From Synechococcus sp. Cruz-7E5 (lineage in GTDB: Bacteria; Cyanobacteriota; Cyanobacteriia; PCC-6307; Cyanobiaceae): DNA of 64,000 nt. The notes below the pieces were generated by a model. That model ran no database searches, had not been told where the DNA came from, and worked only from the letters and a program-made list of their open reading frames with translations. This document shows positions 17,920 through 28,323 of the stretch, piece by piece (position 1 is the stretch's first letter; each line of letters starts with the position of its first letter). The stretch is taken from assembly GCF_024345995.1 (NCBI RefSeq), contig NZ_JAGQCE010000001.1:479441-543440 (forward strand). Reading direction: 5' to 3'. The translations under genes and the position numbers were made by a program.

Positions 17920-18644
17920 GTCTCTCCCTGGAGAGCGTGGCCCTGAGCCTGGGCGGCCGGCCCCTGGTGAAGGAGGTGAGCCTGCAGCTCGAGCCCGGAG
18001 AGGTGGTGGGCCTGCTTGGGCCCAACGGGGCAGGCAAGACCACCACCTTCAACCTGGTGACGGGCCTGCTCAGGCCCGACAGGGGTCAGGTGCTTCTGGA
18101 TGGACACCGGGTTGAAGGACTGCCGATGCCCAAGCGGGCACGGCTGGGCATCGGCTATCTGCCCCAGGAAGCCAGTGTGTTCCGGCAGCTCACCGCTCGT
18201 GAGAATCTCCAGCTGGCCCTGCAACAGAGCGGCACCCCGGTGCGGCTGCGGCGCCAACGCTTGGAGCAGTTGATCGAGGAATTCCATCTCAGCAAGTTCC
18301 AGCACCGCCGTGGCTACCAGCTCTCAGGTGGCGAGCGCCGGCGCTGCGAGGTGGCCAGGGCTCTGGCTGTGGGCCGCGAGGGGCCGCGTTATCTGTTGCT
18401 TGATGAACCCTTCGCGGGCGTTGATCCCCTGGCGGTGGCTGATCTGCAGGCTCTGATCGGCAGCCTGCGCCTGCGGGGCATGGGCCTGCTGATCACCGAC
18501 CACAACGTGCGCGAGACCCTGGCCATCACTGATCGCGCCTACATCCTCACCGAGGGGAGCATTCTTGCCTCGGGCCCCTCCTCCGAGGTGGCCAGCGACC
18601 CCCTGGTGCGGCGTCACTATCTGGGCGAGGGTTTTCAATTGTGA
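17916..18644 (+). CDS. lptB: Lipopolysaccharide export ABC transporter ATPase LptB
   Basis: Cytoplasmic ATPase driving LPS extraction from the inner membrane by LptF/LptG. Walker A is GPNGAGKTT, followed by the LptB-type Q-loop region GIGYLPQEASVFRQLTA, signature LSGGERRRCEVARAL and Walker B YLLLDEPFAGVDP. The FAGVDPLAV and LLITDHNVRETL segments are typical of LptB rather than of generic LivF/LivG paralogues. The protein is 242 residues, normal length. It overlaps lptA by ATGA and the permease gene by GTGA. Confidence 0.95.
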   Translation: MSLSLESVALSLGGRPLVKEVSLQLEPGEVVGLLGPNGAGKTTTFNLVTGLLRPDRGQVLLDGHRVEGLPMPKRARLGIGYLPQEASVFRQLTARENLQLALQQSGTPVRLRRQRLEQLIEEFHLSKFQHRRGYQLSGGERRRCEVARALAVGREGPRYLLLDEPFAGVDPLAVADLQALIGSLRLRGMGLLITDHNVRETLAITDRAYILTEGSILASGPSSEVASDPLVRRHYLGEGFQL

Positions 18645-19846
18645 GCGCGTCCACCAAGGCCCAGTCCAAGCCAGTGGTTCAACGCCTGCTCCGGCCAGTC
18701 ACGCTGTCCTGGCAGCGGTTGCCGCTGATGGATCGCTGGCTCACGGGCGAGCTGCTGGGACCACTGCTCTTCGGTGTCGCCGCCTTCACCGCGGTGTCGC
18801 TCTCGGTGGGAGTGGTCTTCGAGCTGGTGAGGCGTGTCGCTGAATCGGGTCTGCCGTTGCTCACGGCCCTGCAGGTGCTTGGCCTGCGGATGCCCGGCTT
18901 CCTGGTGCTCTCTTTTCCAATGGCCACCTTGATGGCCACCCTGCTGGCGTACAGCACCCTCTCCAGCAACAGCGAACTGATCGCCCTGCGCAGCGTGGGG
19001 GTGAGCACCTGGCGCATGGTGTTGCCGGCATTGATCGTGGCGGTGCTGATGAGCCTGCTCACCTTCATGTTCAACGACCTGATCGTTCCGAGCGCCAACC
19101 TGGAAGCATCCAACACTTTGAACCAGGCCCTGGGCAAGGCGATCGCGGCGGAGAAGGGAAGCAACATCATCTATTCGCGCTTCAGCCGACGCCCCAGCAA
19201 GCTGGACGAAAGCGGTAGCGAGCGCTATCTCTCCCAACTCTTCTACTCACGACAGTTCAAGGATGGGGAGATGGAGGAAGTCACGGTCCTTGATTTCAGC
19301 AGCCCCAGCGGAACTCAGATCCTCAAGGCCAAAAAGGGCATCTGGAACGAGGGGGCGGGAATGTGGGAATTCCTCGACGGGCAGATCGTGCTTGTCGGCG
19401 ACAGTGAAAACACCACTTCAGCCAAGTTCGATCGCTATCTATACCCACTTGACCAGGGGCCCCTCAAGCTGGCGGCACTGCCCAAGGATGCGGCCGCCAT
19501 GTCGGTATCGCAGGCGATGCGGGCTGAAACTCTGCTGCGGGAAGCCGGGGATCAGAAGGAAGCGCGGCGGATGAGGGTGCGCATCCAGGAGAAGTTCGCC
19601 TTCCCGGCCATCTGCCTGGTGTTTGGACTGATCGGCAGCAGCCTGGGGGTCAGACCCAACGCACGCACCAGCCGCAGCCAGGGGTTCGGCATCAGCGTGC
19701 TGCTGATTTTTTCCTACTATCTGATGTCTTTCATCTTCAGCTCCCTGGGGGTGAAGGGAACGCTCGGCCCCCTGCTCGCGGCCTGGTCGCCAGTGCTGAT
19801 CGGGTTGTTGCTGGGCCTGCTCCTGTTACGCCAGGCCAGCCGCTGA
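18641..19846 (+). CDS. lptF: LptF/LptG family lipopolysaccharide export permease
   Basis: Inner-membrane permease of the Lpt exporter (YjgP/YjgQ family). The N-terminus [19 protein letters not shown] leads to three predicted transmembrane helices, a periplasmic beta-rich domain ([20 protein letters not shown]) and three C-terminal helices ending [30 protein letters not shown] is the family's coupling-helix region. Only one permease is present here. Cyanobacteria usually have a single YjgP/Q-type gene, so it may act as a homodimer; whether it is F or G cannot be decided. GTG 18641 overlaps the lptB stop. Confidence 0.92.
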   Translation: MSASTKAQSKPVVQRLLRPVTLSWQRLPLMDRWLTGELLGPLLFGVAAFTAVSLSVGVVFELVRRVAESGLPLLTALQVLGLRMPGFLVLSFPMATLMATLLAYSTLSSNSELIALRSVGVSTWRMVLPALIVAVLMSLLTFMFNDLIVPSANLEASNTLNQALGKAIAAEKGSNIIYSRFSRRPSKLDESGSERYLSQLFYSRQFKDGEMEEVTVLDFSSPSGTQILKAKKGIWNEGAGMWEFLDGQIVLVGDSENTTSAKFDRYLYPLDQGPLKLAALPKDAAAMSVSQAMRAETLLREAGDQKEARRMRVRIQEKFAFPAICLVFGLIGSSLGVRPNARTSRSQGFGISVLLIFSYYLMSFIFSSLGVKGTLGPLLAAWSPVLIGLLLGLLLLRQASR

Positions 19847-19901
19847 GCCAGGCCTGCAGGCAGACTGGTGCGCAGATCCGCCCCGCCAAGAGCGTGCTTC
19901 T

Positions 19902-20810
19902 GTGAACGATCCGGTTCTCTCCCTCGGCCTGCTGGCCTTCGCGCTGCTGCTGGTGGCGCTGCCTCTTGCCTTCTGGGGCCTAAGCGGCGGTCGCTCCAGC
20001 AGCCCCGTGCGCCTGTTGGTGGCGGCCGCCAATCTCAGCCTCACGGCCCAGCTGACCCTGCGCTGGTGGGAGTCGGGCCATTTCCCGATCAGCAATCTCT
20101 ACGAATCCCTCTGCTTCCTGGCCTGGGCCTGCACCCTCACCCAGCTGCTGGTGGAGCGCTCATGGCCCAGTCCGCTGGTATCTGCGGCGGCCACACCCAT
20201 GGGCCTGGGCTGCCTGGCCTTCGCCAGCTTCGCCCTGCCCGATCGGCTGCAGGAGGCCTCACCCTTGGTCCCCGCCCTCCGCTCCAGCTGGCTGGTGATG
20301 CACGTGAGCGTGATCATGGTGAGCTATGCCGCGCTCCTGGTGGGATCGCTGCTCTCAGTCGCTGTGCTGTTCACCGATCGCGGCAAGGACCTGCAACTGC
20401 GCAGCAGCTCCATCGGCAGCGGCGGCTACCGACAGGCCCAGCTGGCTGGAGAAGCCGGCGACCTGAGCCTGAGCAGCGTGTCGATCGGCGTGAGTGAGCA
20501 GCTCGACAGCCTCAGCTACCGCACGATCACCGTGGGCTTCCTGCTTCTTTCGGTGGGCCTGGTGAGCGGTGCGGTCTGGGCCAACGAAGCCTGGGGCAGC
20601 TGGTGGAGCTGGGATCCCAAGGAAACCTGGGCCTTGATCTGCTGGCTGGTCTACGCCGCCTATCTGCACAGCCGCCTGAGCCGGGGCTGGCAGGGTCGCC
20701 GTCCCGCCCTGGTGGCGGCGGCTGGCCTTGTTGTGATCGTGGTCTGCTACATCGGCGTGAACCTGCTGGGCATCGGCCTGCACAGCTACGGCTGGTTCCT
20801 GGGCGCCTGA
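19902..20810 (+). CDS. ccsA: Cytochrome c biogenesis protein CcsA
   Basis: Heme-handling membrane subunit of system II cytochrome c maturation, needed for cytochromes c6, c550 and f on the lumenal side of the thylakoid. The protein is polytopic with the tryptophan-rich heme motif [18 protein letters not shown] near the C-terminus. Flanking His residues in [14 protein letters not shown] and YAAYLHSRL are likely heme ligands, and the end [12 protein letters not shown] is typical. Length of 302 residues is normal. The GTG start lies 55 bases after lptF. CcsB (ResB-like) is not in the window. Confidence 0.93.
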   Translation: MNDPVLSLGLLAFALLLVALPLAFWGLSGGRSSSPVRLLVAAANLSLTAQLTLRWWESGHFPISNLYESLCFLAWACTLTQLLVERSWPSPLVSAAATPMGLGCLAFASFALPDRLQEASPLVPALRSSWLVMHVSVIMVSYAALLVGSLLSVAVLFTDRGKDLQLRSSSIGSGGYRQAQLAGEAGDLSLSSVSIGVSEQLDSLSYRTITVGFLLLSVGLVSGAVWANEAWGSWWSWDPKETWALICWLVYAAYLHSRLSRGWQGRRPALVAAAGLVVIVVCYIGVNLLGIGLHSYGWFLGA

Positions 20811-20819
20811 CGCCGGGCC

Positions 20820-20848
20820 GGGGGAATCGAGCCCAAAACCGATCCCCC
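20820..20848 (+). terminator. Hairpin after ccsA
   Basis: GGGGGAATCG at 20820-20829 pairs with CGATCCCCC at 20840-20848 with one bulged A. Only TT follows on the plus strand. It lies in the gap between the convergent ccsA and rpe genes, so it may end the ccsA transcript. Confidence 0.5.
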
Positions 20849-20898
20849 TTGCCTAGCGCCCGACAGACTTGCCGAACAGCCGTGTTCCGTCCCCCCGC

Positions 20899-21582
20899 TC
20901 AGACCAGCACGGCCTCTGGCCGGCGGCTGTGGCGAATGCCCTCGATCGCGGCGCGGTAGTCCGGGGCATTGAACACGGCCGAGCCAGCGACGATGGCATT
21001 GGCGCCGGCTTCCACCACCTGCCAGGTGTTGTTGGCCTTGAGGCCCCCATCCACTTCGATCCAGGGATCCAGTCCCCGTTCGTCACACATCCGGCGCAGG
21101 CGGCGGACCTTTTCCACGGCCGAGGGGATGAAGCTCTGTCCGCCGAAACCGGGGTTGACGCTCATGATCAACACCAGATCGCAGAGCTCGAGGCAGTACT
21201 CGAGGGTGTCCAGGGAAGTGCCGGGGTTGAGCACCGCGCCGGCTTTCTTGCCGAGGTCCTTGATCTGACCGAGATTGCGGTGCAGGTGGGGGCAGGCTTC
21301 CACCTGCACGTAGATGTGGTCGGCACCGGCCTTGGCGAAATCGCCCACATAGCGCTCCGGCTCCACGATCATCAGGTGGACATCCAGGGGCTTGCTGGTG
21401 ACGGGGCGCAGGGCCTCGACGATCAGCGGGCCGATGGTGATGTTCGGAACGAAACGGCCATCCATGACGTCGACATGGATCCAGTCGGCTCCAGCCTCGT
21501 CAACGGCCCTGACCTCATCACCGAGGCGGGCAAAATCAGCGGAAAGGATCGACGGGGCGATCACCAGAGGCTTCGTGCTCAT
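20899..21582 (-). CDS. rpe: Ribulose-phosphate 3-epimerase
   Basis: Interconverts ribulose 5-phosphate and xylulose 5-phosphate in the Calvin and pentose phosphate cycles. TIM-barrel signatures are [31 protein letters not shown] (metal ligands), [25 protein letters not shown] and the phosphate-binding EVDGGLK. The ATG at 21582 ([11 protein letters not shown]) gives 227 residues and is preferred over the longer frame. It is divergent from glpX, another Calvin-cycle gene, with about 170 bases of shared control region. Confidence 0.96.
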   Translation of the reverse strand: MSTKPLVIAPSILSADFARLGDEVRAVDEAGADWIHVDVMDGRFVPNITIGPLIVEALRPVTSKPLDVHLMIVEPERYVGDFAKAGADHIYVQVEACPHLHRNLGQIKDLGKKAGAVLNPGTSLDTLEYCLELCDLVLIMSVNPGFGGQSFIPSAVEKVRRLRRMCDERGLDPWIEVDGGLKANNTWQVVEAGANAIVAGSAVFNAPDYRAAIEGIRHSRRPEAVLV

Positions 21583-21750
21583 GGTTGGGGCCACCGGGGG
21601 CAAAGGGAGCCCGCTGATTGTAGGAACGCACGGAGGGGGGTCTCGCACGGCGCTGATACAGTGACGCCCGCTTCTTGTCGGAAAGACCTTGCCGCAGCTG
21701 GTCTGCCTGTCTTTCTGCTGACGCCTTCATTCTCCCCCTGCCGGACCGTC

Positions 21751-22755
21751 GTGGATCGCACCCTCATTCAGGAATTGCTCGAAGTCGTCGAGCAGGCCGC
21801 CATCGCCTCTGCCCACCTCACAGGGCTGGGCAAAAAGGATGAGGCTGATGCCGCCGCCGTTGAAGCGATGCGCATCCGAATGGGCTCCATCGCCATGCAG
21901 GGCCGGATCGTGATCGGCGAGGGAGAGAGAGATGAAGCGCCGATGCTCTACATCGGCGAGGAAGTGGGCAGCGGCACCGGCCCCGGCGTCGATTTCGCCG
22001 TGGATCCCTGCGAAGGGACCAACCTCTGCGCCAATGCCCAGGACGGTTCGATGGCAGTGCTCGCCGCCTCCGACCGCGGCGGCCTCTTCAACGCTCCCGA
22101 CTTCTACATGAAGAAGCTGGCGGCACCCCCGGCCGCCAAGGGCAAGGTGGACATCCGCAAGAGCGCGACCGAGAACATCGCCATTCTGAGCGAATGCCTG
22201 GGCATGCCCGCCAGCGACCTGACGATCGTGGTGATGGACCGCGCCCGCCACAAGGACCTGATCGCCGAGATCCGCGCCACCGGCGCCCGGGTCAAGCCGA
22301 TCAGCGACGGTGACGTGCAGGCCGCGATCGCCTGTGGCTTCGCCGGCACCGGCACCCACTGCCTGATGGGCATCGGAGCTGCCCCCGAAGGTGTGATCTC
22401 CGCGGCGGCCCTGCGCTGCCTCGGCGCCCATTTCCAGGGCCAGCTGGTTTACGACCCCGCCATCGCCCAGACCAGCGAGTGGGCCGACTACACCAAGGAA
22501 GGCAACATCGAGCGGCTGAACTCGATGGGCATCACCGACATCGACAAGGTGTACGAAGCCGAGGAGCTCGCCTCCGGTGAGAACGTGGTCTTCGCCGGCA
22601 GCGGCATCACCCCGGGCCTGCTGTTCAAGGGTGTGGTGTTCGAGCGAGACTGCACCCGCACCAGCAGCCTGATCATCAGTTCGCTCGACTCCTCGGCCCG
22701 CTTCACCGACACGATCCACATCAAGCCCGGCGCCCAAAGCGTCGCCCTGCGCTGA
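21751..22755 (+). CDS. glpX: Class II fructose-1,6-bisphosphatase / sedoheptulose-1,7-bisphosphatase
   Basis: Dual-function Calvin-cycle phosphatase of cyanobacteria, removing the C1 phosphate of both fructose- and sedoheptulose-bisphosphate. GTG 21751 gives 334 residues starting [17 protein letters not shown], a normal length and start. Metal-site segments are [19 protein letters not shown] and [30 protein letters not shown] is the substrate-loop region. The Cys in [13 protein letters not shown] may contribute to the redox control reported for this enzyme. hemA follows after 10 bases and is probably co-transcribed. Confidence 0.96.
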   Translation: MDRTLIQELLEVVEQAAIASAHLTGLGKKDEADAAAVEAMRIRMGSIAMQGRIVIGEGERDEAPMLYIGEEVGSGTGPGVDFAVDPCEGTNLCANAQDGSMAVLAASDRGGLFNAPDFYMKKLAAPPAAKGKVDIRKSATENIAILSECLGMPASDLTIVVMDRARHKDLIAEIRATGARVKPISDGDVQAAIACGFAGTGTHCLMGIGAAPEGVISAAALRCLGAHFQGQLVYDPAIAQTSEWADYTKEGNIERLNSMGITDIDKVYEAEELASGENVVFAGSGITPGLLFKGVVFERDCTRTSSLIISSLDSSARFTDTIHIKPGAQSVALR

Positions 22756-22765
22756 GCACCCTCCC

Positions 22766-24076
22766 ATGCACATCGCCGTCGTCGGCCTCAGCCACCGCAC
22801 GGCTCCGGTCGAGATCCGGGAGCGACTGAGCATCCCCGAGCAGACGATGGAGGAATCCCTCCAGAACCTGCGCGGGGACTCCCAGGTGCTCGAGGCCTCC
22901 ATCCTCAGCACCTGCAACCGGCTCGAGATCTACACGCTTCTGCGCAGCCCCGAACAGGGCATCCATGCCGTCGGCAGCTTCCTGAGCCAGCACTCCGGGC
23001 TCGACTTCGGCGAGCTCACACCCCATCTCTTCACCTACCACCACGAGGACGCGGTGGCCCACCTGTTGCGGGTGGCCGCCGGCCTCGACAGCCTCGTGCT
23101 GGGAGAAGGTCAGATCCTGTCCCAGGTGAAGAAGATGGTGCGGCTGGGCCAGGAACACGGCTCAATCGGACCGATCCTCAATCGCCTGCTCAACCAGGCG
23201 GTGAGCACCGGCAAACGGGTGCGCAGCGAAACCAACCTCGGCACCGGTGCGGTCTCGATCAGCTCCGCCGCCGTGGAGCTGGCCCAGCTCAAGGTGGGCC
23301 AGGCCCGTGGCCTCGACGAACTGGTGCCGCTTGATCAGGAGCAGGTGGCGGTGGTGGGGGCCGGGCGCATGGCCCGGCTGCTACTGCAGCACCTGCAGGC
23401 CAAGGGCTGCCGCGGCCTTGTGCTGCTCAACCGCACGGCAGAGCGGGCCGAGGCCCTGGCCGCTGATTTCCCTGAGTTCCCCGTCCAGTGCCGCCCGCTG
23501 AGCGACCTGGACCACTGCCTGAGCACCTGCTCACTGGTGTTCACCAGCACAGGGGCCGAGGAGCCGATCATCGACGCCGAACGGCTCGGCCGCCTGAACC
23601 GGCGTTCCTCCCTGATGCTCATCGACATCGGCGTTCCGCGCAACATCAGCGCCGACGTGCGGGAGCTCGGCGGCGTCGACGCCTTTGACGTCGACGATCT
23701 CCAGGAAGTTGTGACCCGCAACCAGGAAGCCCGCCGCGACATCGCGGCCGAGGCCGAAGGGCTGCTGCAGGAGGAGGCCCGGCAGTTCCTGGAGTGGTGG
23801 GACGGGCTGGAGGCGGTTCCCACCCTCAACCGCCTGCGCCAGCAGCTGGAGGAGATCCGCGAGCAGGAGCTGCAGAAGGCCCTCAGCCGCATGGGGCCCG
23901 ACCTCTCCGTGCGGGAACGCAAAGTGGTGGAAGCCCTGAGCAAGGGCATCATCAACAAGATCCTGCACAGTCCGGTCACCAATCTGCGGGCGCCCCAGCC
24001 CCGCCAGCAACGCCATCAGGCGATGCAGGTGCTGCATCAGCTGTTTGCCCTCGACGCAGAGGGCGAGGCGACTTGA
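22766..24076 (+). CDS. hemA: Glutamyl-tRNA reductase
   Basis: First committed enzyme of C5 tetrapyrrole synthesis; it reduces Glu-tRNA to glutamate-1-semialdehyde with NADPH. The N-terminus MHIAVVGLSHRTAPVEIRE and the nucleophile region LSTCNRLEIY (catalytic Cys) are diagnostic. LVLGEGQILSQVK follows, then the NADPH-binding GAGRMARLLL and a C-terminal dimerisation helix. At 436 residues it is complete. It lies 10 bases after glpX, linking pigment synthesis to a Calvin-cycle transcript. Confidence 0.96.
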   Translation: MHIAVVGLSHRTAPVEIRERLSIPEQTMEESLQNLRGDSQVLEASILSTCNRLEIYTLLRSPEQGIHAVGSFLSQHSGLDFGELTPHLFTYHHEDAVAHLLRVAAGLDSLVLGEGQILSQVKKMVRLGQEHGSIGPILNRLLNQAVSTGKRVRSETNLGTGAVSISSAAVELAQLKVGQARGLDELVPLDQEQVAVVGAGRMARLLLQHLQAKGCRGLVLLNRTAERAEALAADFPEFPVQCRPLSDLDHCLSTCSLVFTSTGAEEPIIDAERLGRLNRRSSLMLIDIGVPRNISADVRELGGVDAFDVDDLQEVVTRNQEARRDIAAEAEGLLQEEARQFLEWWDGLEAVPTLNRLRQQLEEIREQELQKALSRMGPDLSVRERKVVEALSKGIINKILHSPVTNLRAPQPRQQRHQAMQVLHQLFALDAEGEAT

Positions 24077-24197
24077 TGTCGCCAGGGCTACAGCGGTTAG
24101 CCACAGTTTTGTGCTCAGGCCTGGCGTTCAGGCGTCTGGAGGCACCTGATCCGGTACGGTGCTCGCACGCTGACAGCAGCAGTCCCGGAGGGCATTG

Positions 24198-25493
24198 ATG
24201 AAGAGGGTTCTGGCGATCATTCTTGGCGGCGGCGCCGGCACCCGGCTTTATCCCCTCACCAAGATGCGGGCCAAGCCGGCTGTACCGCTGGCAGGGAAGT
24301 ATCGCCTGATAGATATCCCCATCAGCAACTGCATCAACTCGGGGATCAACAAGATCTACGTGCTCACGCAGTTCAACAGCGCCTCGCTGAATCGCCACCT
24401 CACCCAGAGTTACAACCTGTCCGCCGGCTTCGGGCAGGGGTTCGTTGAAGTGCTGGCGGCCCAGCAGACCCCCGACAGTCCCACCTGGTTCGAGGGCACA
24501 GCCGATGCCGTGCGCAAGTACCAGTGGTTGTTCCAGGAATGGGATGTGGATCAGTATCTGATCCTCTCCGGTGATCAGCTCTACCGGATGGATTACAGCC
24601 GTTTCGTGGATCACCACATCCAGTCCGGCGCTGATCTGACGGTGGGGGCCCTGCCGGTGGATGGGGAGCAGGCCGAGGGTTTCGGACTGATGCGCACCGA
24701 TCTCGATGGCCGTATTCGTGAATTCTCCGAAAAGCCCAAGGGTGAGGCCCTTGAGGCCATGAAGGTGGACACAGCCCGCCTCGGGCTGGCGGAAGCCGAG
24801 GCAGCCCGACGGCCCTACCTGGCCTCAATGGGCATTTATGTCTTCAGCCGGGACACACTCTTCGATCTGCTGGCGCAGAACCCCGGCTCCACCGATTTCG
24901 GCAAGGAGATCATTCCCACTGCCCTGGGTCAGGGTGACAATCTCAGGGCCTACCTCTTCGACGACTACTGGGAGGACATCGGCACGATCGGGGCCTTCTA
25001 CGAAGCCAACCTGGCTCTGACCGACCAACCGAGGCCGGCCTTCTCCTTCTACGACGAGAAGTTCCCGATCTACACCCGTCCACGCTACCTGCCTCCCAGC
25101 AAATTGCTGGATGCCCAGGTCACCCAGTCGATCATCGGTGAGGGCTCCCTGCTGCAGGACTGCAGCATTCACCACTGTGTGCTCGGCGTGCGCTCCCGCA
25201 TCGAAGGCGAAGTGGTGCTGCAGGACACCCTGGTGATGGGCGCCGACTTCTTCGAATCCAGCGAGGAGCGGGCCGTGCTGCGCGAACGGGGCGGCATTCC
25301 GGTTGGAGTGGGCCGCGGCACGACAGTGCGCCGGGCGATCCTCGACAAGAATGTGCGGATCGGGCGCAACGTCACGATCGTGAACAAGGATCGGGTCGAG
25401 GAGGCCGACCGGCCCGAGCTGGGCTTCTACATCCGCAACGGCATCGTGGTGGTGGAAAAGAACGCCACCATCGCCGACGGCACTGTGATCTGA
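24198..25493 (+). CDS. glgC: Glucose-1-phosphate adenylyltransferase
   Basis: Makes ADP-glucose for glycogen synthesis; in cyanobacteria it is activated by 3-phosphoglycerate and inhibited by phosphate. Signature segments are [64 protein letters not shown] and the allosteric C-terminal beta-helix region ([10 protein letters not shown]). ATG 24198 is preceded by a GGAGG ribosome-binding site (CCCGGAGGGC) at a good distance; TTG 24195 is unlikely. The product is 431 residues. Its control region (24077-24197) shows no clear promoter. Confidence 0.97.
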   Translation: MKRVLAIILGGGAGTRLYPLTKMRAKPAVPLAGKYRLIDIPISNCINSGINKIYVLTQFNSASLNRHLTQSYNLSAGFGQGFVEVLAAQQTPDSPTWFEGTADAVRKYQWLFQEWDVDQYLILSGDQLYRMDYSRFVDHHIQSGADLTVGALPVDGEQAEGFGLMRTDLDGRIREFSEKPKGEALEAMKVDTARLGLAEAEAARRPYLASMGIYVFSRDTLFDLLAQNPGSTDFGKEIIPTALGQGDNLRAYLFDDYWEDIGTIGAFYEANLALTDQPRPAFSFYDEKFPIYTRPRYLPPSKLLDAQVTQSIIGEGSLLQDCSIHHCVLGVRSRIEGEVVLQDTLVMGADFFESSEERAVLRERGGIPVGVGRGTTVRRAILDKNVRIGRNVTIVNKDRVEEADRPELGFYIRNGIVVVEKNATIADGTVI

Positions 25494-25606
25494 GCCAGCG
25501 GCTGAGCCTGCCGATCTGAGCGCTTGCTGACACAGGGGCCAGGCCAACGGCGTTCGGGCAGGCTCAAGGCCACACTGAACCGGAACGGCCTGCACGCCAA
25601 CTTCTC

Positions 25607-27022
25607 ATGAGCAAAGCACACTTCGGCCTGATCGGCCTCGGAGTGATGGGCGAGAACCTGGTCCTCAACGCTGAACGCAACGGGTACTCCAGCGTCGTCT
25701 TCAACCGCACCTACGCCAAGACCGAAGACTTTCTGAATGGCCGGGCCGCCGGGCTGAACATCATCGGTGCCCATACCCTCGAGGAGTTCGTCGGGGCCCT
25801 GGAGCGACCCCGCCGCATCCTGATGATGATCAAGGCGGGAGCACCGATCGACGCCATGATCGCCCAGATCTCACCCCTGCTCGAGGATGGTGACCTGCTG
25901 ATCGACGGCGGCAACTCCCTCTACACCGACACCGAGCGGCGGGTGAAGGAGCTGGAGAGCCAGAGCTTCGGCTACATCGGCATGGGCGTCTCCGGCGGCG
26001 CCAAGGGAGCACTGGAGGGGCCGAGCATGATGCCCGGCGGCACCAAGGCCGCCTATGACGCCATCGAGGGCCTGGTGTGCAAGATGGCCGCCCAGGTGGA
26101 GGACGGCCCCTGCGTCACCTACATCGGCCCTGGCGGTGCCGGCCATTTCGTCAAGACCGTGCACAACGGAATCGAGTACGGGATCGAGCAGATCCTGGTC
26201 GAGGCCTACGACCTGATGAAGCGCTGCGCCGGCATGGATGGCCTGGCCATGGCCCAGGTTTTCGACGGCTGGAACCAACTGGAGGAGCTCTCCTCCTACC
26301 TGGTCGAAATCACCGAAGTGTGCCTGCGCACCAGGGATCCCGAGGATGGCGGAGATCTGGTGGAGAAGATCCTCGATGTGGCCGGCCAGAAGGGCACCGG
26401 ACTCTGGACCGTGGTCAGTGCCCTTGAAATGGGTGTGCCGGTGCCCACCATCTATGCGGCGCTCAATGGCCGGGTGATGAGCTCCCTGCACAGCGAGCGC
26501 CAGGCGGCGGCAGCTGTGATCGCCGCGCCTGAGGCGGCGGCGGTCGAGCTGGGTGAACCCTCCGAAGGCATGCCAGCCCTGCGCGATGCCATCACCCTGG
26601 CGTGTATTGCCAGCTATGCCCAGGGCATGGCCCTGATGGTGGAAGCCTCGGCCCTGCATGAGTACGACCTCAACCTCTCCGCAATCGCCCAGATCTGGAA
26701 GGGGGGCTGCATCATTCGCGCCAAGCTGCTGCAGCGCATCCAGAACGCCTACGACGCCAACCCGGAGCTGACCAACCTGATGGTCGACCCCTGGTTCGCC
26801 GAACAGGTGAACGCGCGCCTCGCCGGCCTGCGTCAGGTGGTGGCCGGGGCAGCCCTGGCCGGCATCCCCGTGCCCTGCCTGAGCAGCACCCTCGATTACA
26901 TCGACAGCTACCGCACGGCGCGGCTGCCCCAGAACCTGCTCCAGGCGATGCGCGACTGCTTCGGAGCCCACACCTACCAACGGGTGGACCGCGAGGGCAG
27001 CTTCCACACCGAGTGGCTGTGA
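25607..27022 (+). CDS. gnd: 6-phosphogluconate dehydrogenase, decarboxylating
   Basis: Oxidative pentose phosphate enzyme producing ribulose 5-phosphate, CO2 and NADPH. The NADP motif GLGVMGENLVLNAERNG is near the N-terminus, followed by NRTYAKT, IDGGNSLYTDTERR and the catalytic GPGGAGHFVKTVHNGIEYG with Lys and His/Asn residues. The C-terminus FHTEWL is normal. The product is 471 residues. pgl starts at the stop codon (TGATG), so both enzymes of the oxidative branch are coupled. Confidence 0.97.
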   Translation: MSKAHFGLIGLGVMGENLVLNAERNGYSSVVFNRTYAKTEDFLNGRAAGLNIIGAHTLEEFVGALERPRRILMMIKAGAPIDAMIAQISPLLEDGDLLIDGGNSLYTDTERRVKELESQSFGYIGMGVSGGAKGALEGPSMMPGGTKAAYDAIEGLVCKMAAQVEDGPCVTYIGPGGAGHFVKTVHNGIEYGIEQILVEAYDLMKRCAGMDGLAMAQVFDGWNQLEELSSYLVEITEVCLRTRDPEDGGDLVEKILDVAGQKGTGLWTVVSALEMGVPVPTIYAALNGRVMSSLHSERQAAAAVIAAPEAAAVELGEPSEGMPALRDAITLACIASYAQGMALMVEASALHEYDLNLSAIAQIWKGGCIIRAKLLQRIQNAYDANPELTNLMVDPWFAEQVNARLAGLRQVVAGAALAGIPVPCLSSTLDYIDSYRTARLPQNLLQAMRDCFGAHTYQRVDREGSFHTEWL

Positions 27023-27753
27023 TGCGCAGCCAGCCGCCGGCCACCTACAGGATCGAAGTTGCCGCCGATGGCGGCGAGCTGGCCCGGCGCACCGCCGAGA
27101 CCATCGCCGCCTGCATCGATCTGGCCCTGGCCCAGCGGGACCGGGCTCAGATCGCCCTCGCCGGGGGCGGCACACCTGCCGCCGCTTACCGGCTGCTGGC
27201 GCGGGAGCGGCTGCCCTGGCAGCGGGTTGATGTGCTCCTGGGTGATGAACGCTGGGTGGCAGCCGACGACCCCTCCAGCAACGCCCTGATGCTGCACCAG
27301 ACCCTTCTGGCGGAGGCCCCGGGCTCCGAGGCGCGCTTCCATCCGGTACCCACCGACCTGGAGAGCCCGGAAGCCAGCGCCGCCGCCTACGCCGCCATGG
27401 TGGCCAGGCTCTGCCCCGGCGATCCACCGATCTTCGATCTGGTGCTGCTGGGTCTTGGGGAGGACGGCCACACGGCCTCCCTCTTTCCAGGAACCCCGGC
27501 CACTGCGGTGACCGATCGGGAGGCCACGGTGAGCGAAGGCAAAGGGCTTCCCCGGGTCACCCTCACCGCCCCGGTGCTGAGCGCGGCGCGCCAGGTGCTG
27601 TTCCTCGTGAGCGGGGCGGGCAAGCAACAGGCCCTGCGGCGCCTGCTGGATCCCGATGAATCACCCGAGCGCACGCCCGCCCGGCTGGTGTGCCCCCGCC
27701 AACCGGTGCTGATCCTCGCCGATGCCGACGCTGCGGCAGGCTTGGATGAGTGA
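27022..27753 (+). CDS. pgl: 6-phosphogluconolactonase
   Basis: Hydrolyses 6-phosphogluconolactone, the step before Gnd. The protein has GGGTPAAAYRLL, LLGDERWVAADDPSSN and the active-site loop LLGLGEDGHTASLFPG. The ATG at 27022 overlaps the gnd stop by one base; a GTG at 27013 is possible. Length is 243 residues, typical of the NagB/DevB-like family. The next gene starts at its stop codon (GTGA). Confidence 0.94.
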   Translation: MRSQPPATYRIEVAADGGELARRTAETIAACIDLALAQRDRAQIALAGGGTPAAAYRLLARERLPWQRVDVLLGDERWVAADDPSSNALMLHQTLLAEAPGSEARFHPVPTDLESPEASAAAYAAMVARLCPGDPPIFDLVLLGLGEDGHTASLFPGTPATAVTDREATVSEGKGLPRVTLTAPVLSAARQVLFLVSGAGKQQALRRLLDPDESPERTPARLVCPRQPVLILADADAAAGLDE

Positions 27754-28322
27754 TCGAGCTGGCCCTGATGGTTGCACCCCTGCTGGTGGTGAGCGGTGAT
27801 GGATTCAGCGGCTGGCTGGCCCTCAACGACACGATCATGGGCGGAAGCAGCAGCGGTGCCTGCCGCAGCGGATCGTCCGGACTGGTGTTTGAGGCGGAGG
27901 TGATCGAAGCCGGTGGCGGCTTCGTGAGCTGCCGCTCTCCCCTTTTCTCTCCACCCCTTGACCTGAGTGCCTACCGGGCGCTCCAGTTCGACCTGCGCGG
28001 CGACGGGCGCCGCTACAAGCTGGCCGTGGCCTGCGCCGATGGGGTGGCTGGCCTCACCGAACTGATACCGGGGGGGCTGCGCTGGGTGAGCGAATTCGCC
28101 ACCAACCCGGATGGTCCCACCACGGTGGAGATCCCCTTCGAGCAACTGAAGGCCTCAGTGCGGGCCCAGCCCATGTCGCTGCCCCTGCTGCGCTTCGATC
28201 CCAGCCGGATCACGCGGCTGCAGATCCTGCATTCGAAGTTCGGCGACGATGGCCGACCCAACCCCGGCTTCCGCGCCGGTGCCCTGCGCCTCGACGTGGA
28301 AGCGATCCGGGCCGTTCCCTGA
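27750..28322 (+). CDS. CIA30-family protein (complex I intermediate-associated 30-like)
   Basis: 190 residues of a carbohydrate-binding-like beta fold. It has the family hallmarks WLALNDTIMGGSSSG near the N-terminus and LQFDLRGDGRRYKL in the middle. RLQILHSKFGDDGRPNPGF sits at the C-terminus. In mitochondria CIA30/NDUFAF1 assists complex I assembly; the cyanobacterial role is not established. The GTG at 27750 overlaps the pgl stop by four bases, so it is probably co-expressed with the NADPH-producing genes. No catalytic site is evident. Confidence 0.8.
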   Translation: MIELALMVAPLLVVSGDGFSGWLALNDTIMGGSSSGACRSGSSGLVFEAEVIEAGGGFVSCRSPLFSPPLDLSAYRALQFDLRGDGRRYKLAVACADGVAGLTELIPGGLRWVSEFATNPDGPTTVEIPFEQLKASVRAQPMSLPLLRFDPSRITRLQILHSKFGDDGRPNPGFRAGALRLDVEAIRAVP

Positions 28323-28323
28323 C

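Noticed and set aside
20869..21750. Upstream extension of the glpX frame
   Set aside because: Antisense to rpe; the FBPase/SBPase N-terminus matches GTG 21751.
25871..27427. 518-codon open frame antisense to gnd and pgl
   Set aside because: Arg/Gly/Pro-rich shadow of two clearly assigned genes.
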